Source of the DNA: Megaleporinus macrocephalus
Lineage: Eukaryota; Chordata; Actinopteri; Characiformes; Anostomidae
Length of the DNA stretch: 64,000 nt
Assembly (NCBI GenBank): GCA_021613375.1
Contig: CM038704.1
Coordinates: 35,605,488 to 35,669,487, forward strand
Reading direction: 5' to 3'
The notes beneath the pieces are model-generated. The model had not been told where the DNA came from, did not search any database, and saw only the letters and a list, made by a program, of their open reading frames with translations. The translations under genes were made by a program, and so were the position numbers. Within the stretch, counting starts at the first letter, position 1; each line of letters opens with the position of its first letter. Positions 47,175 to 60,800 of the stretch are shown in pieces.

Positions 47175-47450
47175 TAGCGCTGCTATGGCGAGCTAGTCCC
47201 CAGACCTCAACCCAATAGAAAACCTGTGGGGTAAGCTGAAGGTGAGAGTGCAAAAGAGAGGACCCAGGACTCTGGACGATTTAGAGATATTGTGCAAAGA
47301 GGAATGGTTGAAGATCCCTCTCTCCATATTCTACCATCTTCTGAAATGTTATAGGAAAAGATTAAGTGCTGTCTTGTTGGCAAAAAGTTGTACAAAAATA
47401 TTAACATCAGGTGTGCCAATAATTGTGGTACAAATTATTTCATGTAAAAT
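47175..47450 (+). pseudogene. Tc1/mariner transposase C-terminal remnant, plus strand
   Basis: [20 protein letters not shown] is the third-acid region of the DDE domain (D..34-35..D/E type, with the NPIEN box). It continues as [20 protein letters not shown] and YRKRLSAVL. An in-frame TAG lies just before (in the usual SPDLNP context), and the N-terminal two thirds are absent. It faces the opposite way from the remnant at 46.4-46.8 kb, so two insertions or a rearrangement are implied. Confidence 0.85.
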
Positions 47451-47509
47451 GATTATTTCTTAATGTGGGATTTTTGGTCTATTTTGCATTGTTGTCCTAT
47501 ATTATTAAA

Positions 47510-47579
<70 letters not shown>

Positions 47580-47700
47580 GCCTAAGAACACATTTTAATG
47601 AGGGATGCCAATAATTGTGGAGGATTTTTCAGCATAGAGCGTATGTAAAGTCATTATATTCTGTATTTAAAACACAATGAGAAAATCTTCAGAATTTATT
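47451..47700 (+). repeat. Tc1 3' end with a 63-bp (TA)n; possible RAB11FIP4 poly(A) signal
   Basis: (TA)n at 47,512-47,574 followed by 'AGGGATGCCAATAATTGTGG', a typical tail of Tc1-type fish elements. Minus-strand AATAAA at 47,695-47,700 could serve the RAB11FIP4 transcript, which would then have a 2.4-kb 3' UTR. Confidence 0.55.
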
Positions 47701-50127
47701 TCAAAAGTTCCAGACAAGCTTGTCCAGTTCCAGGCCGCTCATCTATTACATGCTAGAGTCATCTGCTATGTGTCTGAGGACTGAGCAGCATATCCCAACA
47801 GTTACAAACTGAAAAAAAGTACCAAAGAGGAATCATGTAACAATACTCCAAGTTATATTAATAAATTAAGAAGGTTCTCCTCAGAGCAAAATCATAGCTC
47901 TACTGCATTTAAAACGATGCTGCATGTGAAATGCTATTACATCCATACAAATGTACAAACGTCTGAGAAACGTCCTTTCTAAAAGCTGAAATGCCAAAAT
48001 AATAATAATAATGATGATAAATCAATGTTAAGGGACTGATTCTGATTAGAGATGAGGCTGAACTAGACTGGTGACATCATTAGCCACAAGAGCCTGGCTA
48101 GCAGAGCATTAGCTAGAGTTTGTTAGCATTAGTCTACTGGAACTGCTGCCATACAAGTTGTGGGTTTCAAACTCAGCTGAGCGTTATTGCTATTGCTATT
48201 TCAACAGTATTTTAGATCCACAGATTCTTTTACTATCAGCTTTAACAAGGTGATGTTAGCAAGCTGACATACTCAGCTCAATGATCAACAAAGATCATGA
48301 AATAAAAAGATGAGTTAGATCACAGTTTTGGGTTTGAATGCAGCATTTCCAGTCTGCTAACTCACCAGTGCCAGTACCAGTACCAGTACCCAGGCTATGT
48401 AGCTTCTGCCACTACATTGGTGAAGTAAGGCCTCCATTCTGTTAAGACATGTTTATAATGCTTAAACCAAAAATATACACCGTACAAACACACAGAGAGC
48501 CCCATTACTGGAAAAAGTGTACAAAAAGACTTGATAATTAATGTAAAAGTAATGAGTGGCACATAGTATAGAAAAAAGGGACTAATCCTGTACAGTATTT
48601 ACATTTTTTGTTAAAGATTGCACTGAATTATATGTGATTATTGTGTAAGAAAGCTAAACAGCGAGCCAGTGTGCAACTAAACAATCAGTAGGTCTATCTG
48701 TGCTATCGGTAAATGAAAAGGCACAAAGGAAACATTATAAAAACCCTAAAAATTAAACAGTGCTCATGTGCAAAGCTGGGGGAACAGTGACTGTTTTCAT
48801 TTGTACTGGTGGACTGTGACTACTGAGGTAACAAACTAATGAAAATCTCAATAAAAGCTAATACATTTATCTGCTTCTTACGATCCCACAATTCCAAAAC
48901 CAACCCTGGCCTAATGTTTAAGAACCCAAAATAAAACATTAGGGAACGCTGAAAACGAACAGTGATGGTGAGGCATTTTGGAACAGCAGCTTATTCTTCT
49001 ATATTCCTCTCCAGACCCTAAAGTTCTTAAAAACAGCACTTGTATGAACATAATACAGCTTAAATGAATATTCTAACAATTTTCCAGTCTCTAGCATTCA
49101 GCTGATTACCAAGAACAATACTTTCGACTGAATTATTACAATAAACAAACACGTGTCTTTGTACTTGAACTGAAGCAACTGCCCATTAGCTACTGTTGTG
49201 TGTTTCACGCTAACAGGTTTTCCATTGATTTCTTCGATGTCTGTGCTATTCGACTGTTCACTACAGCTACAGCAGATGGCAGTAAGGTGGAAAATGCTTG
49301 ATTATTCTTTTAAATAAGTGGCAATGCTTATCAATTACAGTGTATGAAGATGGGAAGGCTAATGAAAGATCCCCAACCATGAATATACAATTATTCACAA
49401 CAGTAAGTGAACATTCAGATGCTGCCATTTCCATTAAACTCTGATTATAAACTCTCTTACTAACTAAAGTGGCTTTAATCTGTCTTTTCCATAGCAAAAT
49501 AAAGTCAGTACTTTTTTTTTTTCTGCCTCACACTTCCTATTTTCCTTCTCTCTCCTTCATCGTCTCTCTGATTTCTTTGCAGTCCACATACAGCCTCATC
49601 TCCACACACCATCCAAGAACACACAACTCACGTATTCCTTCTGATCGACTTACTTTTCACTAAAATTGATCACCAAGCAGACGTGATCGACAGGTTTGAG
49701 CAATGATGGTAATATACAGGGAAGAAAAATGGGTTTCTTGTACTATTTACTGTAAAAAAAAAAACAGAAAAAAAATAAATAACCCAACATTCCCCCTCAT
49801 GGCCCTTCATACACATATAAAATAGGCCACATCCAGTGTTGTGTTACACAATCCCATAATGCCCTTCCTGTGATTCCCATAGTTGTACAGAGCAGCAGTG
49901 ATGAAGTATGTCCTGGAAAAGTGCATGAAGTAATTCCAGTGTCTCCAGAAGTCCCACAATATGAATGAAGGATAAAGGAATGAAGTCCATTTCACAGCAT
50001 GAAGTTCACATCCATTTGGAAGAACGCAAGAATTGCAAAGATTGCAACCTCCACCTCCAAGCCAGCAGGGGGATCTGTGTGCTCACAGTTGCTTTAGCAT
50101 CAGCCTCTAAAATCCGCTAAGGCTCTT
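47701..50127 (-). other. RAB11FIP4: Downstream of the RAB11FIP4 stop; probable 3' UTR
   Basis: 2.4 kb without repeats of the families above or coding frames, directly 3' of the stop codon. Minus-strand poly(A) signal candidates are ATTAAA at 49,474-49,479 and AATAAA at 47,695-47,700. Long 3' UTRs are usual for this gene in mammals; the end here is not determined. Confidence 0.45.
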
Positions 50128-50244
50128 TTAGTTCTTGATTTCCAGGATGGACGGATTATGGTCCAGGATAGATAATATAATCTTATCCATGTATTGCCTG
50201 AGACGCAAGTTTATTTCCTCTTGTTCCTTCAAGGCCTCCATTAA
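50128..50244 (-). CDS. RAB11FIP4: RAB11FIP4 last exon, Rab11-binding domain
   Basis: Acceptor ATTTTATTTCTACAG. It codes LMEALKEQEEINLRLRQYMD then KIILSILDHNPSILEIKN and TAA. The YMDKIILSIL core is the FIP-RBD; hydrophobic residues in this core are known to contact Rab11 in the family. Stop at 50,130-50,128. Confidence 0.97.
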   Translation of the reverse strand, partial: LMEALKEQEEINLRLRQYMDKIILSILDHNPSILEIKN

Positions 50245-53200
50245 CTGTAGAAATAAAATCAAATGTTGCAGACAAGGGGTGCGCACTGGAATCAAACATT
50301 TATACTGAATATATAATTCCTTCTAAATGTAGGCATTGTGATATAAAATAAGTCACGTTGTACAGTTCCTCATTTTTAAATGTATAGTTCCTCAGGTTAA
50401 ATGTATAAGTCACTCTAAATGTAGGTATGGTGATAAAAACTAGTTCTAAAGTTTCTCATTAAGTTGAATATATATCTCCATCTAAATGTAGCTATTATGA
50501 CATAAAAGAGTCTACAGTTTCTCATTAGGTTGAATGTCTAACTCTCACTCTAAATGTAGGCATTGTGAGGTAAACTGAGTCTCCAGTTTCTCATTATGTT
50601 GAAAATATAACTTGAATTGTACCTGGTCTCTGGAAGCATTGTCGATCTCTGCAGCGAGTGACTGTGCTTTAGTCTGCGTGGCAAAAAGGCTTTTAGCTTC
50701 ATGCAGACTCAGGCTGAGAATCTGACCATTTAGCTCTTCGTTCTGCTCTCGCAGCTTCTGATTCTCCTGCACAAACAAAAACACAAAAGCACAGATCTCA
50801 GATCAGCTTCACTGTTTTTCTTCTGACTGTCAGTTCGAACTCCAGGCACTGTTTCTCAGAGCAGGATATCTCATTAAAGCCAGACAACGAGACAATTCCA
50901 AAACAAGGACTGACCAACTTCTGTAGAAGGACTGAAGAAGGACTGAAGAAGGACTGAATAACTTCTCCCTATTTCTTCCTTTTCTGTAAGGGTTTGTCTG
51001 GTAAACTGAGAAATCCAGTTTTGTGAAACACCTGCCTGATCGTAACAATCTGTTTAGTCCAACCAAAATGTATTATATTGCTGCATGAGGCTGCAGTTTA
51101 AATGATGAAATGGAAGTGACTGTCAAGATGGGTTAAATGTTATGAAGTAATCAGGGGCAGGAAGAAGAACCAGAGATGAATAATCAGTGGAGTGAGTGGT
51201 CAGTACAGTACATGGGCTGGAAGCTAAATTAGTCCGGCTGATACTAAAGGATGCTGCACTGCAGCTACTGACATGTTAAACACTAAATACTACTGAAAAA
51301 ACATTACTAGACCCATATTCTATATCTATCATGACGTGTAAATTAGTTTTTTTGTGGTTTGTATCCAAACTTTTGCACTTCCAATAAAATAAGTGTAAAT
51401 GGACAGAGTTAAACCAATGTAGACAGAACAACCACACTGAATTAAAATTATTTTTTTTTAACAATATGGGCCCTTTAACAACAAAAGCTCTGCCAGGTTC
51501 CATGGTGTAGTTCATCACCACCTGGAGCCAGTCAGTGGAGTTGTTATTACATTATTAGTCATTAATGATCATTTATTTAGAGGGCGCAGGGACAAGGCTT
51601 TACCGCCAGACTGCGGCACAGTCGTGTGCTAACACACACTCGCTGGTGGAGTTCAGGATGAACATCCTGGAAAACACAGCACTACAAACACGCACACATG
51701 CACACAGGTGGACAAAATTCTACATGTTAGGATACTGAAACAGTTTTTCATCTATTTGTTTTTAATCTTATGTGTACTTTGCAAACTGTCTTCCTGAAGC
51801 TGGATCCAGTCTGAGAACAGGACAAACGGAACTTCAGTAAACACTAACAAACTCAAACTGTTCATTTTTACTAGAATTCACTCCAAAGGTCAAAGTGTTT
51901 ACTATACTTCTGTTTTTTGCTATACAGATTTTTTTAAATCTCACTTGTCTGACCTGTGTGTGTCTCACTGTCTTACCGATCCATGTGTCTCACCTGTCTA
52001 ACCTGCCTATATATCTCACCTAATTCATCCATGTATCTCACCTATCTAATCCATCCATGTGTCACACCTGTCTAATCCATCCATGTGTCACACCTGTCTA
52101 ACCCATGTATTTCACCTTTTCGACCTGCCCACATGTCCCACCTGTCTTACCCATTTATGTGTTCCATTTGTCTGATACATCCTTGTGACTCAGCTGTCTT
52201 ACCCGTCCATGTATATTCCTTTGTCTGACCTGTCCATGTGTATTCCTTTGTCTGACCTGTCCATGTGTATTCCTTTGTCTGACTTGTCCATGTGTATTCC
52301 CTTGTCTGACTTGTCCATGTGTATTCCCTTGTCTGACCTGTCCATGAGTTTTCCATTGTTTGACCTATCTAGGTGTTTCACTTATCTGACCTGTCCATGT
52401 GTATTCCTTTGTCTGACCTGTCCATGAGTTTTCCATTGTTTGACCTATCTAGGTGTTTCACTTATCTGACCTGTCCATGTGTATTCCTTTGTCTGACCTG
52501 TCCATGAGTTTTCCATTGTTTGACCTATCTAGATGTTTCACTTATCTGACCTGTGCATGTGCCTTACATACTGCTTACCCGTTATTTGTGTTTCTCACCT
52601 GTTTGAGTCTCTTGACCTCCTGCTCGAGCTCACTTTCTCGTGTGCGTATGCTGATTTCAGATAAGCTGATGGATGAGCTCCGGCCCCGCCCCACACGCTC
52701 CGCCTCCAGTTTAAACACCTGCAGGTGCTCAAGCTCCCGTCGCAGATCCTCTATCAGCTAAACACACAGCAGGAGACACCAGTGCACACATTCTGAGTGA
52801 AGTCCTCATGGACCTTCAGCCAATTTCCCCCACATGTACACGTCAACCAAGAAGTTGCTGTTTGGTGTATGCAGCTTCAGCCTCAGTGCTAAAACTAAAG
52901 AGGCAAGGTTCAGACATCAGACATGTCTAGATGTAATCATGGTGCTCCTAAACGCTTCTATTATGCATGTATGTTTTATATCTACACTCCTAAAAAATAT
53001 GTCTCTTTAGTAAAGTGAATGGCTTTTATTTAGAACCATGCGTTCTATCTAGAACCACTGCATGGTGAAATAGTTTATTCGACTGATAAAGAATGTGTTG
53101 TATATGGTTCTATATCAGAAGTGTTCTTTTTGTCTAGTTACAATGTCAATACAGCAACGCTGTTTGGTGCTATATGAAACTACATACAACATGCAAATAC

Positions 53201-54815
53201 CCTTTAAACATGTAAATGATTGTAGATTTATGCAAACAAACTAAGATGCTAAAATATAATCCTCTGACCAATCGTGGACATGGGGTCACCAGCTTCTGCT
53301 CTCTGACTTTTTCTTGCCTGTTCCCAACAGTGTCTCTTTAAATATGGAAGAAAAACGTATAACTGTACTTCATATTTTAAACAAAACTGCAACACATACA
53401 GTACTGAGCAAAAGCCTTAGCCACCTGTACTCTTTGTTTAAAACCCTTTATCTTAGCAATAAGTGTATTTCCACCAGAAATAACACCAGATATCACTAGA
53501 ACAGATGTGAATAAACATAAATGCAATACAAAGTAACATGGAAATCTTATTTTGATAAGAAGTAGATAATATCTTATGATCAAGTTTAAAATAAATATTT
53601 TAGTTATAGAATTCTCCTGGGCACCCCAGACATGGTATGAATTTATTAAACTCCTTCAACAGAAATTTTGATTTAGTTTAATTACTGAGTAATCAAAGTA
53701 GGTATTAGATGATAACTGGAAATAATACTGAGTGGCCACAAATATTATTTAGATCAATAATAATTCTTTGCTGAGTAAAAAAATTCTGTCTGTAAAAAAG
53801 ATTTTTAAATACAATTTCCCCCAAGTGCGTAAAACCTTTGTAAATTACTGTATGTAGTACATATTTCTGTTAGAAGCTTGACAGTGTACAGGCCCACGCA
53901 CAACATTTTAAAACAACCTTCGGGTAACATTAGCGTCCTGTCACCTGCTTGTGTGAACATACAGTCAGAATGGCTTCAGTTCTGCTTTTCGCTCTCTGAG
54001 TTTGACCCATGCATTATGTGCTTTGGCTACAGTTGTGTTGTGACTGTGAAAGAGCCAAAGTCTCTCAGAGTATCAGTAAACACAGATATCAGAGAAAGCC
54101 AAGGACACAAACCTTTAACTGAGGTATTTAAAACTAGGACTGCGGCAGTCTCAGAGGAGCTAATGTAGTGGAGCGCTGAGGTGCTTTAGAAAAGTTTAAA
54201 GAACACTGGTTAACATATCCTCTGCAAAGGACACACAGTGTCTATACTGAATTTGTCAGACTGAAAGAAGAATAAAACAGGAAATGTGACAAAACAATAT
54301 GTTAAATTAAGTAATTAATCATTAATCAGATAGCACTATAGTAATAATCAGTTAACTTTCTGTAAAGCTATTTTGTCACAACATCTGTTGTAAAGGGCAC
54401 TGTGTAAATAAACCTTAACATGTGTATACTTAGATCTGTAGAAGTGTGTTTTCTGTAGATTATGTGTAATTTGAAAATGTTGATGTTTACAATTAGAAAA
54501 TTAACAAATACATGCTATTTGACGAGCAGTGCCCAAACTTCTGTATAGAACTGTAGTTATACAATGCATTAGCATCTATTTATTCATCTACTGGATAACC
54601 ATCTATTTATCCATCTACTGGATAACCATATATTTATCCATCTACTGGATAATTTATCCATAGCATTTCATGCTACTGTTATTTTTTTTATATACAAACC
54701 AATTAGAATTTTCTATTGTTTTGTTTTAATATCAGACCAAAAGACTGAATGAATTATGTGATTATTTATAAAATAATAATAATGTATTAAATAATTACAT
54801 ATAATATATAAGTAT

Positions 54816-54846
<31 letters not shown>

Positions 54847-57800
54847 GTTTTAGTTATGGTTGTCACGATTAGAGTGAAAGAAAACCAAAGGACACAATCA
54901 AATGGTAGACATTAATGAGTGAAATGAGAAGTAACGGAGAAAAACAAACATTATTTGAAAACATTTTGAATTCTGGTATGTCTGTGTTAACTATCTGCAA
55001 AGTACTGCCATGTAAAGGACACTAGGTGGCGTTCTCTGACCTCCTGCATGGCCTCCTTTTCTCTCTGGTAGTCGTTCCGGTTCTGCCTCAACTTGTCCAT
55101 CATCTTTCTGTACAGGTCCATCTCATCCCTCAGACGCAGACTGGTGTCCTCCAGTTTATCTGTCATACGCTGCTTCTCCTACATACAACACAAACAAACC
55201 AGATACAAATATACAGCAGAAGGTCAGAGACTCTTCAAAATGCGATTAACAAGTTATTCATTCTCTGAGATAAGAGATAATCCTATCACAGGAAGGAAGG
55301 AGAATGTTTAGCTCCAAAACTAATAGCTACAAAAAATACAGGACTCATAACAAGTGATTGTTTGGCCCTTTGAGGACCATGGTCCTACACACAATTTCAT
55401 CATTTTGATAAAAGCTGCAGCTCAAATCATCCCTATACTGCACAAACACTTATTATTCAGAGTTTATAATTCAGCACTCTTACTCTTGCAAGCTTAGTAT
55501 GCAACATGAAGTTAATAATAGATCCACAGTGTAAAAGACGGTTCTGCAGCATGTGCGGAAAATAGAAGTGTTGATGAAAATGCACAAGCACACCGTTCAC
55601 ACGTTTTAATCAAGTTGAGAGCTGTGTGTGTGTGTGACAGAACAGCCAGCAATCATTAGTGCTCCAAACCCATAAAAGAAGAATAATATAAAACCTTTTC
55701 TTTAAAGATATCGAAAGATTGAAAATATTGAAAAGCCTCAAAGGAGACAGAATATCTGTGACGGAAAATGACTGACATGGCTTAATAAGGCCACAGAGTC
55801 TCACATGATTAACTTGGTTGGCAGGTTTGTTATCTGATATGTCAAAGCTCTATTACAGTGGTTTTCAGTCCTAGTGTTGCCAGTTGAAATGTAATGGTAA
55901 CACCAAATTCCCATCACTATACAACAATGTTATCTGGTCAAGTTTTACCACTTTACTTACTTTTACTTATGCTCAGGTTTTCTCTTTGAGTGTCCTCTGG
56001 AAACATGTCCGTTGTGTTAGGACTGACCCTGCAGTGATTTTGCCTCAAATGGGTAAAATTCACTAGGTTCTCCCCATCAGCTGAGCAAAGTGCTGCTAAC
56101 GCAACATAATGGAACAGCTCAATGCAGCTGGAGAGGAGTGCTAACTACTAATTTGGATACATCAGCAAACAGATGCCTATGTTGGCTAGCATCACGCTGA
56201 GAACCACTGGGTGACCTTCACTAGCCCCCCTGCTAGAAAGCTAGAACATGCTTCCTCTAAGAAAAATTAAGCTCAGCCAAACTGCTGCCAACACTAAACA
56301 GCTAACAGACTGACTTGGCTAGCATTGCATTGAAGGCCACTTGGGAGCTGCCATTTAATGTTCCTGGAATCCAGGGCTAGCTGGCCCACTGAATAGGGAT
56401 GTTACCCTTCCAGTATTTTCCTGGACCATGCTGCATTTTGCCAGCCATGATGTTCAGGAATTCAAGCATCTGTATAGAAAGATGTGTTTGAATCGTTCAG
56501 AAACACAAAGATGAAGTGGTGACCCAAAAGAATAATCTAGTAGATCCCACAGAATAATCATGCAACATCCTCATTCCAAAACCGTTTGAGTGTCTACAAG
56601 TTGGCCCACGTTTCACATCACGATGTTGGATCAGACCTTTTGTATGCTCAGGTATTACTAATATTATCCACGATATCCTCTGAGAAGTCAATTGTAACAT
56701 TATTTATAATATCATATTGGCATGCTGCCCATCGCTTAAGCTCTGTTTGCAGAAAAAACCCACACACCTCATCCAGCTTCTCCGTCTGAGATTTCAGTCT
56801 GTTCATGTTCAGCAGCATCTCTGCATTCTCCACCTCCAGCTGCTGGACACTGCAGAAAAAACAACAACAAGCAACTTTAACAAACACACACACACACACA
56901 TACCCACACACACACCAGGCCACTATTTCACAAAAAGGTACTGAAGGCCTATGTACCAATTTGCAGTTGTATTTAGCATCTAGAAAAACGGACATCAGGC
57001 TTGTAGTGCTGTTTTTAGCCTCTGTCCAGGTTTATAGATAACTGTGACTCATAACAATAACAATAACAATGAGTCAGTGTCAGAAATCACAAACAAATCC
57101 GTTACAGATTGTTTAAAAACACAACATGAGAGCACACTAACTGATGCATAAGAATTCCCAGCAAACACACAATGTTGTCTACTTTCTGATAATGTTGTGA
57201 AATCTTTATGTTTTCTGAACAAGGTTGTCAAAACATTACTACTAAATGGTGATGTTTTATGGTTTTAGGACTTCCTGATGGATATAATGGAACGTATGAA
57301 GGATTCTAGGATGTTGTGACAACTTTGTGCCACAACTTTCTAAGGAATTACATTTCAACACTGTGGGCACTAAAACTATAGGTTGTCACAAAACAACAAC
57401 TTCTAGAATGCTTAATGTAACAAAAGAGTTTAACATGGCTTCAGGTTCTAGCACCCAATTTTTACATCATATAAAGCACTTTCTACTACCAAACAGATGA
57501 AAACAGGACACATTTTTTTAGTTCAGCTTTATCTCTTTGCTAGTGGAGAATGGTTGATGTACTTTGGGCATTGTTTTTATACATTAAGCCAATAAGCTTT
57601 TTCTTTATACTGGGCACCTAACTGGGTTATACTGGGTTCTAGCACCCAATTTTTACATCATATAAAGCACTTTCTACTACCAAACAGATGAAAACAGGAC
57701 ACATTTTTTTAGTTCAGCTTTATCTCTTTGCTAGTGGAGAATGGTTGATGTACTTTGGGCATTGTTTTTATACATTAAGCCAATAAGCTTTTTCTTTATA

Positions 57801-60800
57801 CTGGGCACCTAACTGGGTTATACTGGGTTCTAGCACCCAATTTTTACATCATATAAAGCACTTTCTACTACCAAACAGATGAAAACAGGACACATTTTTT
57901 TAGTTCAGCTTTATCTCTTTGCTAGTGGAGAATGGTTGATGTACTTTGGGCATTGTTTTTATACATTAAGCCAATAAGCTTTTTCTTTATACTGGGCACC
58001 TAACTGGGTTATACTGGGTTCTAGCACCCAATTTTTACATCATATAAAGCACTTTCTACTACCAAACAGATGAAAACAGGACACATTTTTTTAGTTCAGC
58101 TTTATCTCTTTGCTAGTGGAGAATGGTTGATGTACTTTGGGCATTGTTTTTATACATTAAGCCAATAAGCTTTTTCTTTATACTGGGCACCTACAGAAAG
58201 TAAAAGTACCATAAAAATGTAGTTGCAGTACAAGACGCCACCAGAAGGTTTTTTGCTATGATGGGAGTGGAAACAACTACAGTAAAAATGATTGTTGTTT
58301 TAGTTCAATACCCCACATTAAGCACATTATTTGAATGCAACAGCTCCTTTTACATCTGGTGAAAGTTTCATGATGAATGGACCAATATAAATGCTCCAAA
58401 CTCTGGAATAAAACCTCTTTACATTAACATACATTGAAAGTTGGGAATGGTTTTTAATCTCTCCTGCCAAAAGTTAACAATGTAGAGATAAAGTTTAAAA
58501 GTAAATATTTTGGACAGCGATGTGTTTTTTGCATGACCTAATGGTTCTTTAGACGGACGAAGAATGTGTTGTATATGAATATTTTTAAAAACGGTTCTAT
58601 ATAGTAGCAATACACAATATTCTATTGTTACAATATCAAGCTTGTAAAAAAGAAGAGCCTATTCACCAGAAATAAGAAGAAATATTTTTTCATGCAAAGA
58701 ACCATTTAGGCTAATTTTCCTGGCTTGTAAAAAAAAACATATTGTCTTTACTCAAGAACCCTTAAAGAACCATCTTTCAGTGTGTAGTTTTAATTAGCCA
58801 ACATTGATGGTTTGGGTCCTCAGACGTGTGTGGATTGAACATCTTGTAAGGCCAGTTTATTTTTTTAAATTTCTCCTTTCTACGGCTGAACTAAGTTTGT
58901 TAGCATCAGTGTTACGGAAGCCACCAGGTAGCCTGAGCTGAAAGTCTGACATGCGTAGCAGCAGAAACTGAGACAGGTGGGGCTTTCACAATTCTGCAGA
59001 TAGCTCATGCTCCACCTGCAGATGGAGGTGTTACAGTGTTTGTGTACCGGTTGGTAAGCAGCTCTATCTGAGTGTTTTTGTCTCTCTCCAGTTTGCTGAA
59101 CGTCTCTCGGTGTCTCCTCTGTTCAACCTCCATCATCATGTCCGCTCGGGTCTCCTGCTCCTTCAGGAGCTCCTCCAGCTCATGAACCCTGAACACACAA
59201 AAAGAGGGTTTTGTGCTTATTCAGAAACTATCGGCTGAGATACAGCAATCATCTGTCCTCAAGAGCAATTTGTTCAATCAAAGTCACGCCCAAAGAGTCA
59301 TTTACATTGAACAATCACAGAGCACCCAATCCGGCTAGAATTTCCAGTTCATTAGCTCATCAGTAGCGCCTCAGGGGATACAGTGATGGCTAACTATCTA
59401 GCTACAACACAAACTACAAAAAAGAATAATTTAAAAGTGCAGTGTTGCAATCAACTGAATGTAGGTCAGTATTTGGTATTGTTCATAGGTAATTAGGTTA
59501 ATTGTTGTCTCTATTTAAAGAACAATTTGAAATATTCTACATGTACAATGCAGTTTGCACAAATTATGTTCAACTAGCATTGCTGGATGTTCTCTTAATC
59601 AGAGCACAGCAGGTTTTAAACATGTCTCATTCCAACATTTCAGAAGTGTTGACTCTTGATTTTGGAACTTTCAATGTAATTCAACTTTTCCTACAGACAC
59701 TTTTGTCAGATGAAATCAACTACATTTTTTTTAGTTTTCTTACTTTGTCTGTGTTTCAGTGCTAATGCTACATTGTTTTTATAGTACATTTGCTGAAACC
59801 CAAACCAAAACTCATGTTAATTTTTGTGTATTGGTTAGAAATTGTGCAGGGATACAAGTGCTCTATTACCGTCACGCCTGCCATCATACGAGGAAAAGAA
59901 ACTTTGCATTAAAGTAGAGGTGCTTAACCTCTAGAGTTCCTCCTTAATTCTGGTATGACAAAAAGAAAGCAGAAAAAACTGGAACTGGAGCTAAAGATGT
60001 TGAGGTTAACCTTGGGAGTGACAAGGATGGATAAGGTTAGGAATGAGATCATCAGAGTTACAACTAGGAGATAACGTTAGAGATGCCAGGCTGAGATGAT
60101 TTGGACATGTACAGAGGAGGGACAGCGGGTAGAGGTAGAGGGATGTTAGAAATGCAGCTGCCAGGAAAAAGACAAAGAGGAAAACCAAAGAAGAGGAGAT
60201 ATATGGATGCAGTTAGAGAGGACATGGAAGTAGTTAATGTAAGGACAGAGTGAGATGGAGGTTCTGCAATCCATGTGCCAAAATTAAAAGCTTCGTTATT
60301 CATTTATTGCTGATCCTCTGTTATCAGCCGCAGCTTGTACTGCAGGAACCATTTGAGCAAGTGTAAGTAGGATGTTCAGAGAAAGCAGAAAAGCATGCTT
60401 CTATGTTGAATTCTCTTGTTTGGTGTGGACCATCAAGAGTGTTCCCACCACAGTGAACTTAACCAGGATTCACCTGGAAGGGAACAGAGACCTGCAATGT
60501 TTGGCAGAACATGGGTTGAAAGTTTACTAGCTTAGTGAAGCTCGGTTGGACTTAATTACTTGACAACATAGCGTGTGTTTACCTGTGGACTAGTTGTGTG
60601 TTCTCTTGTTTGAGTTTGGATTTCACATCACCGTTCGTTAAACACTCGTTCTCCAACTCACACAACTTCTTCTCCAGCTGACTCACCTGAGTAGGTGCAG
60701 AAAAAAATGTCAGTGTTTCATTAAAAACAAAGAAGTAAATATTTAACTGGATTGGTGTGTATTTTATTGATTGTTGGGGGGGCTCTACTCATCTCTCTTT

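Noticed and set aside
49500..49582. Strong plus-strand acceptor (polypyrimidine and TTCTTTGCAG) at 49,582
   Set aside because: It lies antisense in the RAB11FIP4 3' UTR, with no coding frame or partner exon downstream.
51594..51667. Possible extra RAB11FIP4 exon between exons F and G (acceptor TGTTTTCCAG, donor GCG|GTAAAG)
   Set aside because: Exons F and G join exactly as in the mammalian protein (KRLKQ|ENQKL), and the inserted text would resemble nothing in the family.
52147..52761. Repetitive frames on both strands (SDLSMCIPL, DKGIHMD types)
   Set aside because: Minisatellite translation; the plus frame also runs antisense through exon F.
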